Assembly (NCBI GenBank): GCA_963920765.1
Contig: OY987249.1
Coordinates: 2,389,230-2,453,229, forward strand
Length of the DNA: 64,000 nucleotides
Direction of reading: 5' to 3'
Origin: Ulota crispa
Lineage: Eukaryota > Streptophyta > Bryopsida > Orthotrichales > Orthotrichaceae
Shown here: in pieces, positions 22,789 through 34,100 of the stretch
How positions within the stretch are numbered: the stretch's first letter is position 1
Layout: the number at the start of each line of letters is the position of its first letter
Notes under the pieces: model-generated
What the model was told of the DNA's origin: nothing
What the model saw: the letters and a program-made list of their open reading frames with translations, nothing else
Database searches by the model: none
Program-made: the position numbers and the translations under genes

Positions 22789-25748
22789 TTGCCCCTTCCA
22801 AATATTCTCATTGAACGAGTCCCCAAGAATCGAGAGCACAAGACAAGTCACTCATGAGAATTAAGGATTCAATTGAGTTACTTCATTAGTGAAAAGTGCA
22901 TTTTAAACTAGTTTAATAAATTTGGGTATCATTCAAGTGAGTGAATAAAGTCTTAAAAATGCATATCATTTTGGGAATTTCATTTGCAATGCAAGCTAAG
23001 TAAAGAAGTGCGCTTGTTTTATTGTAATGTGGTACATGTGCTTCAGATTTAATTCCATTTGCAGATTATCTCAATCGAGTAGTTCTAGTTGGAAACACGT
23101 CTTGGGATTTAATAATCCTAGTTTTAACAAATTATTTGGTATCACTGCAAACTCAGAAAGCATTTTAACTAAAGAGAATACAAATAATCTAAGAAGATTT
23201 TAATAGAAATCTATTACAATTTTGTCAAAAAAAAAATTCTTCCAAAATGACATAGTTGTTTTTCAAATTCTGTCTATGTAAGCAGTTTTGATTAAACTCT
23301 TGGAACTATCTACCAAAAAGCTAAACTTAACAATAAAATGCAAATATGAAATTACAAGCTTTCAACTGAATAATCTACAAAACATGCATTCAAAACTATC
23401 ATACTACTATTGTGTAACAAATACCAATTAACAAAATTCTTTTTCAATCTCTATTTTAAACATCACATCACATATGTGTTGGAGTTAGAAAATAAATTGC
23501 ACTTAGAAAGCGAGGTTTACATTCAAAATTTGTTGTTGTGCTGCAATAACCGCACATTTCTCCTTTCTTCTCTAGCATCTTCAAGCTTTAGCTGAATTAC
23601 TGCAAAACAAAGTATTATGATCCATCTCTATAAAATTAATAGCGCTCAAGGGTAGTTGCAAGAAACACTTCATGGTTTTGTCTTAAATACCTCTAAAAAC
23701 TGGTAGAACTATGGGCGTTTGAAATACACTTTTTTAAAATAAAAGAAAATATGAAAAATTTGTAAAGCATTTAAAATAGCATACTTGTGAAAATTCAAAC
23801 CTAAAAAAAAAATTATTCTAAAAGTTATGCACAAAAATAGAGGGACAAAATTTACCAACAAAAAGACAATTTTCTTTTTGCTTTTTAGAAAATAGTAAAA
23901 ACATTCAAAACAATAAAATAAAAAATGGGCATTTTTGATCTTTTTGAGTGGCTTTCCTTGTTGCAAGTGGTTTTTGGAGGAATTTTTTTTAATTTCACCA
24001 ATGCAAGGAGAATGGATGCCCACTTTGAGAGCATGTGGAAGACGGAGAATTCACAATTTCTTAGCACCCTTCTACTCATCTATGTAATGCCCTATGATGA
24101 ATAACTTTATTGATTTGAGGCATGAGATTTGCTTTTTTGCACCCAAAATAGTACTAAAAACCCCCAAAACGCCCAAGGTAAACACTTATTTGGGGGTTTT
24201 AAAAATAGTAAAGTAATTTAAAAAAAAGAAAGAATAATTGAATGTCTATAACTTTGGAGTGAACATTACTCTAAAATTCCAAGTCAAAATGACTTGGTAC
24301 GCAAAAAATAGAAGTCAAAGACTACCCGCAAGAGATGAAGGGGACAAAAAATAGTACAAATATTTCTTGCAATCACTCTCAATTCCATTTTAACACAACC
24401 ATAATATAACATCAAATTGAACGACTTTGTTTCAATTATTTCCAAAAGACGTTTGAATATTGATTACTGCTTTATGCTATATTAACTAAATACGCATGGT
24501 CCAAATCCGTAAATGATAATTAATTCAATTTCCTTTTTCTTTTTCGTGGAGACGTATGTCTAACAATAAAAGACTTTTTCTAAAGTTTGCATATGTACTG
24601 AGAGACCTCTCAAACGTATTGCCTACATGATGAGACATATTTTGATGTTTTGACAACGTATCAAAACGTTTTGCATGTAGTTGATAATTTAATGAAAAGT
24701 TCAAAAAGTCAAAAATCACAAACTATACAAATCTTGATTGTAAAGCATTAATTGTCTTTCCATCAAGACAAGTTCAAAACTGACTATTAACAGGAAAAAT
24801 TTGAAATCGTCTATAGAGGAGGTAGAAGGGAAGGTAGGAGATAAAATAGCCTAAGATATTCAAGATAGGGAGGGAGAGGAAAATGGAGGGAAAGGGAGGT
24901 TGAAAAGTCATTGGGAATTAGGGGGAGGGGAGGGAAATGAGAGGGTGAAAAAGGAAAGCAAAAAGAGGAACAAGTAGGACAAGGCAAACATCAAAAAGAG
25001 AGAGAAAAAAACAAGCAATATTGTGCAAAGTGCAAGCAAGGCATAGTTGTCTTATTTTTTAAAATCTTAAATATTTGTTTATCATGCAATATTCAAAATT
25101 CTTATAAAGCATTGGTATCAAGCATTGGGTGTGTGTTTGTCACTCAAAAGTTGAAAAAATGAGGGAGGGAGGGAGGAGGAAGAGGAAAGGGCAAAGAAAA
25201 GAAGGGTGAAAAAACAAAATCAAGAGAGACATAGCCCAAAGCATAGGCAAATTAAGTATACAACACCAAACATTGAAATGAAGTTGCCCCACACTAATTT
25301 CTTGACATCTTACACTATACAAGTATTGGCAAATATTACAATTTTTTTAATCAATGATTAACACATAAGGCTTAGGAGCAACAACAATGACGCTCAAGAA
25401 AATACACACTAATACATGCTACTAACCATGTGAAACCCTAGTATATAAAAAGTTGTATGCGCTTCCATGTGGCTAAACTATGAGTCAGAAGCAAAGTGTT
25501 CCTTTTGGCAAAAATTAGTCTAACTTTTACCTCAAATTGTCACTAGATACCAAAACATTGAAAAAATATGAAAAATGGACGGGATTACCAAATCCCTCCT
25601 CAAGCCAACACCAAATTTACCAAATTTGAATGAAGTTTACTAATACTAGTATAATTTATGGATGAACAAGTGCATGTCAACAATTCTATTCAATTCCGTC
25701 CATACTATCCTTACTTGCTTTCATTGCTAGGTACGGGTCACTCTACCC
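22789..25748. other. Gene-free DNA with a purine-rich tract
   Basis: I find no supportable gene. From about 24810 to 25010 the plus strand is strongly purine-rich (GGGAGGGAGAGGAAAATGG and similar). At about 25162 there is GAGGGAGGGAGGGAGGAGG, four G-runs in a row. Confidence 0.45.
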
Positions 25749-26299
25749 TTATAAAATGAAAAAAAAACCTTGGTCACAAGGTAATGGCAACCTAATTAGT
25801 TTGGATAGAAAATGTGGCATACTTGGAATAGCTTTGGGTTTGGAAGGATACTTATACTTGTCTTGGAGTTTTTTTTCCATACTAGTACGTCGATCCCGTT
25901 GTCGGTACACACGAATGAAGTGTCGGCATGCCTCACATTCTTGTGTTTGCTCCAGTTGCATTGAACATATTTCTCCCACCAACACTGAGGACCTGATATG
26001 GTACGTGGGATACAATCGGTATTTTTTGGGAGGGGGGTTGACATCATAGAATGGTGTAGTGAGGCGTCTTGCAATTGAGTATTTGGGTGCATTGGTAGGC
26101 AACTTGGGACTATAAGTAGCAGGTCCTGGGGTATCATCTATTTCAGGATTATATTGTGTACCATAAATATATGCATTCCAAAACACGTTGTATGTTCCTG
26201 GTCCAATGCCTTGTGCTTTTTGATTTGTCTTAAATTGGTGATGCACATCTATGACTGTACCTGGTCCTGGTGACAAGGATCTATGGAAGTTGGTCATAC
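25749..26299 (-). CDS. Sperm-tail PG-rich repeat (STPG/ODF3-like) protein, fragment
   Basis: One open exon on the minus strand, preceded by a plausible acceptor (TTGATTGTAG at 26309-26300). It contains successive PG-repeat motifs: SLSPGPGTV, GIGPGTYNVFWNAY, DTPGPATYSPKLPTNAPKYS and a NPPPKKYRLYP segment. Such PGP-x-Y repeats define the SHIPPO/ODF3/STPG family, which coats axonemal microtubules in cilia and flagella. After about residue 110 the frame becomes Cys/Lys-rich (ECEACRHFIRVYRQ) without PG motifs and runs to a stop at 25749, which may be read-through into an intron. I find no upstream exons with confidence, so this may be one exon of a larger gene or a decayed copy. Its presence points to a plant with motile sperm. 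Confidence 0.55.
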
Positions 26300-28750
26300 C
26301 TACAATCAACACATTAGAAGGAGAGCGACCTCAATGGTTGTGCAATATGTGAGCGTTGTTTAAGATAGCTAGCATTGGAATTGTATGCTCTTCTGTTTGA
26401 AGTGTAAAATTTGGGGTGGAGGGACCCAATGGGAAACTTGTCAAATAGGGGATTTGTGTTATTGCTAACTTGGTAAAGTTCACAATGCTATAACCCATTA
26501 AAGTAGTGGAAATTGTGCCAAATTTGTTGTCACAATGTTGTTAACCACACTTCTTGCTTCACTTGACAAGCTGCAAAATGCCGTTTTTAGGACTCTTCAG
26601 CTAGCGGTTGATGCTTGCTATGCTACACATTTACCATTAGAAAATTATGGGGATTTTTTAATGTTAAGTAGAATTCAAAGTAAAAAGTTTGGTAAGTTTT
26701 CAAATTGTATGCATGTGATAATATCACAAAGATTGGAGATGTGATATTATAGAGGTCACCGTAATTCTCGCCGTAATTTTAGTAGTATGATGGCATGCAC
26801 CTCAATTATAAGCGCTAGTTACAATTTCCATTGCGACCCTTGTTTTTTTAGTCATTTCCATCTTGCAATTATTGCGCCTACATGGCTTGACCATTGAGGT
26901 TGCTCTTAACACAATGACCAATATGAATGGAAAATAAACCTTTTTCTTCTAGCTTTTATTTGATCTTCAAACTTGTAATGTTCCAGTTGTTGCTCTTGCA
27001 ATAATGAAGTATCATGTTGACTTCCTGCAAGAAGTCAAGTTAGTTTGGGGAAAACAAAGAGTTAAGAAAAAAGAATTGTTTGTTGTGTTTTAGCTAGCTT
27101 GAAGCATAGTTTCAAACTCTTTTGTGACCACAATTGTTGCTGCAAACTCTTTTATTTGAATGTTGAACTTGTAATGATCTAGTTTTTGCTCTTCCAATGA
27201 TAAAGTATCATGTTGGCTTCCTACAAAAAACAAGTTAGTTTGTGAAAACCAGAGTACTCTTAAAAAAAAGAAAATGGTTCATTATCTCCTAGCTAGCTTG
27301 TTTGAAGCACATTTTTTGAACTCTTTCTTGATTAGAATTGTTTTTACAAACTCTTCAAAATAAACCTGACGCTTTGAAGTAGGATCTTGAGCTTCAATTT
27401 TCCTTCAAACCTTTTGATTTGTCACAAATGCGTTTGTTAGATTTTTTTTACATATGTTATTATTAGTTTTTTATTTTCATACACACTTGCATGATTTACA
27501 TTTATACATATTCTTCTAACAACGTTTCACTTGGGTTTACCAAAATCTATACACTTTATGAAACTATCAAGAATTAATCTTATTGTGAGATTTCATGTTT
27601 TCTTTTAGATTCTTGGAAATAAACTCTTTTGAAAAGTAATTGTAGCAAAAATGTGAGAAAAAACCAGCTTTTGTGTTGTAAAAGTTTGAAAAACATTTTG
27701 TATACATGATGGCACAAACAAGAACTTACAAATTTCTTTTATAAGTGTGCATTATTTTAATTATGTATTGCAGTAAGTCTAATTATAATAAATTGCATAA
27801 ATCAAAACTACTTGTCGTTCATTTCGTAGGAAGGAGCGTTTCATTGCATATCATTAATTTTTTTTAACTACGACTCAGAGCGGAATGGGAAAAAAACAAA
27901 TTACAAAAATTAATAGATGTTGAAAGTGGCTCCATAAATTTATCGTTTTTTTCCAAGTGTCCTTTCTAGTTTATTTTTTGGAAAAGCAAAATCAGGCTTG
28001 ATAAATGCCATCTTTTGTTTGATCTTTCTATATGTATGTTTAATGCTTTTTGAATGTCTCAAATCAAGATTGTGTAAGAAAAAAACCCTTGTTATTCTTG
28101 AGATTAGTAACAGTTTCTACTCGTGAAATTAAAATCTGTGTGTTCAAATTCAACTTTTTAAAATAGTTTAGGCTCATCCTTTTAATAAAAATTGTTAAAA
28201 TTTCATTGAAGTAATTTATAATTTATGTAATATTTTTCTTGAGATTTGTATGTGCATTTGTTATTGAAATTGCTTCAAACGATGTTTTGCTGCAAGTTAG
28301 ACCACATTGAATTTCATGTGTAATGATTTTAGTTACACATTGTTCAATTTTCAAATAAGTCATAAAAAGGTCAACCTAACACGTTGAGCTTAGACAAGAT
28401 AACTTATGGAGAGATCTCAATAGCATGCTTATCCTTGAAAAGACAAACAAAAATGAAAAGGCAAATGAGTTTATGTCAAATCATAGTGAACTTATGATTA
28501 TTCCAAAAAATTAATGTAATAGTTTCAAAACAATAAATCACTTGTGACATTTCAATTCTTTTTAAATGAAATTTAGGCATTTTTTTCTAAAAGAGCTATT
28601 GGTTGTGTAGTAACTATTAAATATTTCAAACAATCAAGCCCTAAGGGAACACTTTGTGAAGTGAGTGTTTGTATTTTCTTTTGTATATTTCTATAACTAA
28701 TAATGCAAAAATGTGTCTAATGTGTATAAAAAAGTATCACACTTTTGTTT
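26300..28750. other. Gene-free AT-rich DNA with a tandem duplication
   Basis: A roughly 196-bp unit is repeated once in tandem: ACTTGTAATGTTCCAG at 26971 and ACTTGTAATGATCTAG at 27167. Both continue with AAGTATCATGTTG, AGTCAAGTTAGTTTG-like and GCTAGCTTG blocks. I see no gene. Confidence 0.45.
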
Positions 28751-29135
28751 GGGAATTGATATGTGCACACTGGGGGATTGATATATGTACACCCTCATGG
28801 GGGTAAATTATAGATTTCTACCATCAAAAAGCTGAAATTGAGAATTTTATATTTTGATTTGGACTTAGAGACCATGATTTAGTTTAGAACCACAAAAAAA
28901 GTTGCAATTGAACAACATGCAATGAAAAAGCTTATCTTTCTTTACAAACAAAAGCAAAAGTAACACTTTTCCCCCTAGCTAAGCTTTTTCATTGGGTGTT
29001 GTTCAATTAAAACCTTTTTTGTGATTATGGACAAAATCATGGTCTTCAAGTCCAAAATTTGAATTCAAAATTCTCAAATTCAGCTTTTTCATGGTAGAAA
29101 TCCAAAATTTAGCCTTGAAGGGGAGGGAGGGTGTG
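28751..29135. mobile_element. Family B foldback, copy 4, right end lost
   Basis: The left end GGGAATTGATATGTGCACAC and the interior (TTGGACTTAGAGACCATGAT, ATTGGGTGTTGTTCAATT) match the other copies. The right terminus is replaced after GGGAGGGTGTGCA at about 29135, where family A-type sequence begins. Confidence 0.55.
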
Positions 29136-29375
29136 CAATAGTCATGCAAGGTGCAAAAAAACTTGTCTTTTACACTTTGAATGCAAATATCTTCCAATTT
29201 GTGCAGTCAAAGTTCTTGAGTTTTGTATGACACATTTTCATACTAGTCTAGTATAAGATCCTACGGTTAAATATGCAAAAAAAACTAATTTTCAAACTTT
29301 TTTACTCTTTGCAATAGAAGTGGTAGTTTTGAGTGTCTTTTGACAAAATAAAGGCCGTGATCCTTTAAGGGTTAA
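29136..29375. mobile_element. Right part of a family A element (copy 6)
   Basis: GGTGCAAAAAAACTTG through AAAATAAAGGCC and GATCCTTTAAGGGTTAA (ending 29375) is the inverted homologue of 17020-17240. The left end is not visible, apparently disrupted by the family B copy. Confidence 0.5.
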
Positions 29376-31189
29376 TGTATTGTGAAACCCTAAAATCCAA
29401 GGTGCAATATTGAGTGCTGCTCAAGATTGAGTGTGTTTACCTTACAAGTACACTCCTCTTCAATTTTAACACTCCTTTTCAATTTTAACAAAAGTGAGTG
29501 ATGACATGGCATTAACACCTACTGATTATCTGCTTCAGTGTGAAAGCTCCACTCCCACTTCCACTTCCACTGAACAAACCCTCCTCCCCCAAGGAGACGT
29601 TCTTTTAAACCTTGTTCACTGCCGAGTCTGAACCGGCCCTAAGCACGCGTGACGCGTGGCCAGGCCGCGGGTCTTCGGCAATCCCAAGAAGCGGCCCTCG
29701 ATTTCGCCGACGAAGTTCAAATTTGGAACGATTCAAGCAGCTGTCATTGTTCGAAGTCCACAATCTTCCGGATTTTGCGAATACCGACAGGCTTTTAATT
29801 CTTCCGAGTACTACTCTTTCGGCAGGCCCCGGGGTATCTTTTGGTACGAACAAAACGTCGCAAAACAATCAGCTCTGGAAGGAATTTTGTTAACAACTGT
29901 GGAAGAGATTGATTAGAATTTGACTGAAAGATTGCTGAGAGAGATTGCTGAGAGAGATTCCAACGTCCTCCGACTACTCTCCCCATTCTGTGCTTCATTA
30001 CATGTCACACTTCTTTTTACTTTAAACGAAGTTCAAAAATTCGGCACCTGCCGACACTGCCGAAGAATTCGTGGCCACGTTTCATTTCTTCATTGCTTCC
30101 CAGATTCACGTGCGGCTCCGATATCTGCAATGCCGACTGACTAACTTTTAGTTTACTTACGGATTTCTATGTCCTTAAATCGAGACTTCGGGAGGATCGC
30201 AGGATCTTTAATGACGAACCTGGTGACTTCTTTTGAAGAGGTTGTGGTTTTGTACCATCGTTTGCAAGGCGGGAGGGTGAGCGAGCAGGCCGTGGAGAAT
30301 TGGTGCTGCGTTAGGCGAATCTGGTGGACAGTGCCTTAGTTACAAGGGCTACAAGTCGATCATGTGATCGCCGCGGGGCTTCGATTGCTGGTAAGACCTT
30401 AATTTGTGTTACGGAGTTTTGAGAAGTGGATCTTTTGAATGGTTGCGATCATGTTTTTCAGGTTTCTTCTTTTGTCTCGCGATGGCTCGTTTTCTTTATT
30501 TGACAGGATTGCGTGATGTTTTGCGACCGCGATGTCTATTCTGTAGAATTTGAATTGCTCTTGCGGAGTTTTGAGAAGTCGATCTTTTGAAAGATTGCGA
30601 TCTTGTTTAAGGTTTCTCCTTCGATTCTGTCTCGCGATGGCTCGATTTTCTTTATTTGATAGGATTGCGTGAATTTTTGCGACCGCGATGTCTATTTTGT
30701 AGAATTTGAATTGCTCTTAGTTTGGCTATGGTTTAGTTTGTTTTCTTTAGCGTAGAGTTCTACAGAGGACTGGAGCTGGCTGCTTTTCTTTTAAGTTGTG
30801 TACTCTCGGCAAGGTTATTGTAGACCGCAAGCACTATTTGCAATGCTTTGCGTCTTTCAAACATCGCTTTTTGTGTTTATGAAGAAGAGGGAATGCTCTT
30901 TGCTCATCATTGAATTCTTTAAGGATTCGGGCTTGTTACAGCCTTTCTAAGAATCATCGATAAAAAGGACATCTGCTAATTGTGAATCGAATTATGCAAC
31001 GTTTATCTAATGCGTGGTTGCGCCCTAATTCAATTATGCTCTAGAGCAATTGAAGGATATGGCATGCATTTTTGTGCAGTTGATTCTCGAGCAACTTTTT
31101 AAATCTGCTTTGTTTGTTTGCCGTCGTATGTTTTTGCAGCTTGAGATTGGCTTTGCCTGTGTTACCAGCTGGAGGAGCTCCGTTAGGAA
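29376..31189 (+). promoter_or_regulatory. Promoter and 5' untranslated region of the RNF213-like gene
   Basis: From about 29590 the sequence becomes GC-richer. A likely 5' UTR intron begins at GATTGCTG|GTAAGACC (30391) and ends at TCCGTTAG|GAAATGG (31186), just before the start codon. An alternative acceptor is TTTTTGCAG at 31139. Frames at 29612-29893 overlap on both strands without domains and are not called. A small direct repeat AGAGATTGCTGAG occurs near 29940. Confidence 0.45.
30409..30718. repeat. 152-bp tandem duplication in the 5' UTR intron
   Basis: CGGAGTTTTGAGAAGTGGAT (about 30412) and CGGAGTTTTGAGAAGTCGAT (about 30564) start two copies. Both contain CTCGCGATGGCTCG, CTTTATTTGA, AGGATTGCGTGA and GCGACCGCGATGTCTATT. 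Confidence 0.75.
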
Positions 31190-34100
31190 ATGGAAGAAAC
31201 AGAGGAAACTGATGGTGCTTGTGCGCATTCACCTGCCGTGAATACTGCTTCCATGTTAATGCCATCATCGAGTTCCGAGATCTCGACCGAGACATCTTTG
31301 GGCAAACAGGAGTCTCGTGGGGAACGGTCGGCGGTGGGGAAGGAATCTCTGATACATATCACACCTGAATCTGACAAAGAAGTAGACGTCGGGGGGGAGG
31401 ATGTCGTGATCGAGAGTTGCAACGGAGACCTAAAGCAACCTATCAGCAATGAAGAGGACACTGGACCTTCCTTCTCTAAGATTCACGAAAGTGACGGATT
31501 ACATTCTATCTCGATTTGTCCTGGTTTTCATTCTCAGGAAGCAAGAGATTTGCATGAAATGTCAACTCCTGCAAGAGCTTATTTCAGTGAAGACAAAGCT
31601 GGTTCATCATCTAGACATCCTGCACAACTCTCGAGGCAATATTCACCAAGGACAATTTTTATCATGCATTTCGTAATCGCCCCGAAGTCGGTTGAAACTG
31701 TCAAAATTCGACCTCGAATGGTAATCGCGACGCTATTGAGTTTTTAGTCAATTGACTTGATATGTATCGATTGGAGATGAAAAAAGACTAGATATTGAAA
31801 TATCTAGAGCTAGCTTGTTGTGAGGGTTTAGAGAACTTGTTCTGATGCAATTCTTGAAGAAGAGGATCGCTGGTAGTTCAATTTTCATACAGACAGAGAT
31901 AGTGCTTTCGGAGGAGTGTTGTTGCGTACTGATTCCATGCGACATTTCTTTGCTAGTGATTGTGACTTCTGAATTTCCTTCTTACTTTGCAGGCAGTTCG
32001 TTCTGAACAAATGTCGAGGGTGGACGCTTTGCTAGGGAAGGGTATCGACGGCAAATTATTTGCCTGGTATTGTAGCGGTGAAGTCGATGAACGGTTGCCA
32101 TTAAGTGGGGAGATGTCGGTTGTATATGAAACTTGTATTGATGAGGACGAGCTTCCTGGATCTCTTCTTGCGGACCTCCCCTTCATTGCCAGCATCAAGA
32201 ACCGCCTGTTGGAGAATGTGCGTGGTGGTGAAAGAGCGTCGGCACCAAGTAAGATCACAGAAGTTGAATTGCCAAATCACCGAATTCACTTGGCTGTTTG
32301 TGATGAGAGAGGAGCGGTGAAACACCAAGTGGACTACACGTTGATGGAGTGGCTGACTGTACTGAGGACGTTGATAGCTGTCACGAACAAGCATACTTTT
32401 CGAGATGCCGTTGCTGAGTATTTTCATAAACGACCAAACCAATTCGTAACGATGTTCATGTCGGAGAAGCAATCATCTGTGGAACCATTGAAAGCAGTTG
32501 TGCAGTGGGCCTCACAGGTGCAAGAAGGAATTGCCGAAGAGAGGAGCTCGACAGGAGTTTCGAAGCTGGGAATTGTGAGTTTGGCGCTTCTCGAACTTTT
32601 GGCTGCATTGCGAAACGTGCCGAGAGGTATTACTGTCAAAGGAAAGGAGCTTGCCAAGGCATTCTTTGAGGCTCTTGTACCTTTAAACAAGTTCTTCAAA
32701 GGCTTGGGGCCCAACTACTTCTTTCTGGAGCAGGAACAGGTGCGGCACGCTTTGCAGGCAACCATAGCACCCCTTGTAAGCTGCGTCTCTCCGTTCGAAT
32801 GTAGCTGGATTAACCATCTTGAGATGTTTTTCCTTTTTGACCCGACTTTGGAGTTTCTAAACGAATGGAGACCCTTGGCGTTTGGAGATATGGACCACCG
32901 TGACTTTGTCAGATTCGCCGGAAAGCAGTACAACAATGCGATTCGGGAACTTTGTGGCAACGCTCATCTGTTTAAGTCATCTGAGGAGAAGTTAGCTGCT
33001 TCAGGATGCGCTTTGCAGGCAGCTCCGACAGTTGAAGCATTTTTTCAAGCAGCTCTCCAATTGGAGAAAGCAAGGTGGCTGCTCGTCGAAGAATTCAACC
33101 AATCTATTGCTGTAGATCATGTTCGCCTGATGGACGACGCTCTTGACAAGTGTTTCTCCAAAATCATTGAGCAACATGAGAGTCTAGGAGGTCGGAAAGG
33201 AAGGCTCCAGCAGCAGTTGGAGATGGCACTGAACGTCGAGATGAGCAGTGTTTACCCGTTCTTGGCTACAAATCTCCGGGACCATCTAATTGAGATCTTT
33301 CAAGAGATTCTCGTCTTGGAAGATGAGTCTCAGGGGGTGCTGAGAGACCCTCTCTCCGCCTTCAAGTCTCGGAGAACTTCGATCACTGATCTCTTTCTGA
33401 GCCTCGTCACATCCCCTCTTGCTTTCACCTCCCCGCTACGATCACATGAAATGCACTTGGTATCGACCTTCTCTTCGACATCCAGCTCCAAAACATATGC
33501 GTCCTTGCAAATTGCGTTGGTATCTCTTGCGAATGACGAGATCTCGTATGTTGAATACCAGGAGGTTCTGCAAGTTTGGATTCAAGGAGCTTCTCGAAGG
33601 CTAAGGAAAGTAAACGACGGAGGCTATAAGGGTCATGGCTATCTTCCTCCCCATTCCTTTGTCGCAGCTGTGGAAGAGCTCCTTCTCGCAGGTGTGAAAC
33701 CATCATTCGCACCCTTTTTGTCACAGATGGCCATGTCCATGGCCGTCGAAGAATGCCCTAGTCTACCTGCATTCCTTCTAGACTCGAAAGAGATTACTCT
33801 CAGTCAAGCAAGAGTGGTGCAAAATCATTATCTCGAAGCAGCGGGTCGTATGATGGAGGATGTGTTTAATGCCTCTCAAACGAGGACTCAATTAAGCGAC
33901 GCGGCTTGTGCTGCCTTGCAAGCGATTTTCCAGGAGGCAAACCGTGGCAATTTGCAACTCCACAATCTGTAAGCATCTACTTTCCTCTCATTGTTTACAA
34001 AAATCTTCAATTAGTCTTAAAGATGTGCGAGTTTTCCAAGCTTTGGAAACTAATGGCCTGTTTTTCGTGCAACAGCATTGGAGAGCACTTGTGTGTCAAA

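Noticed and set aside
29612-29916. Overlapping frames on both strands in the GC-richer segment before the RNF213-like gene
   Set aside because: Overlap on both strands is expected from GC-rich promoter DNA; no domains.
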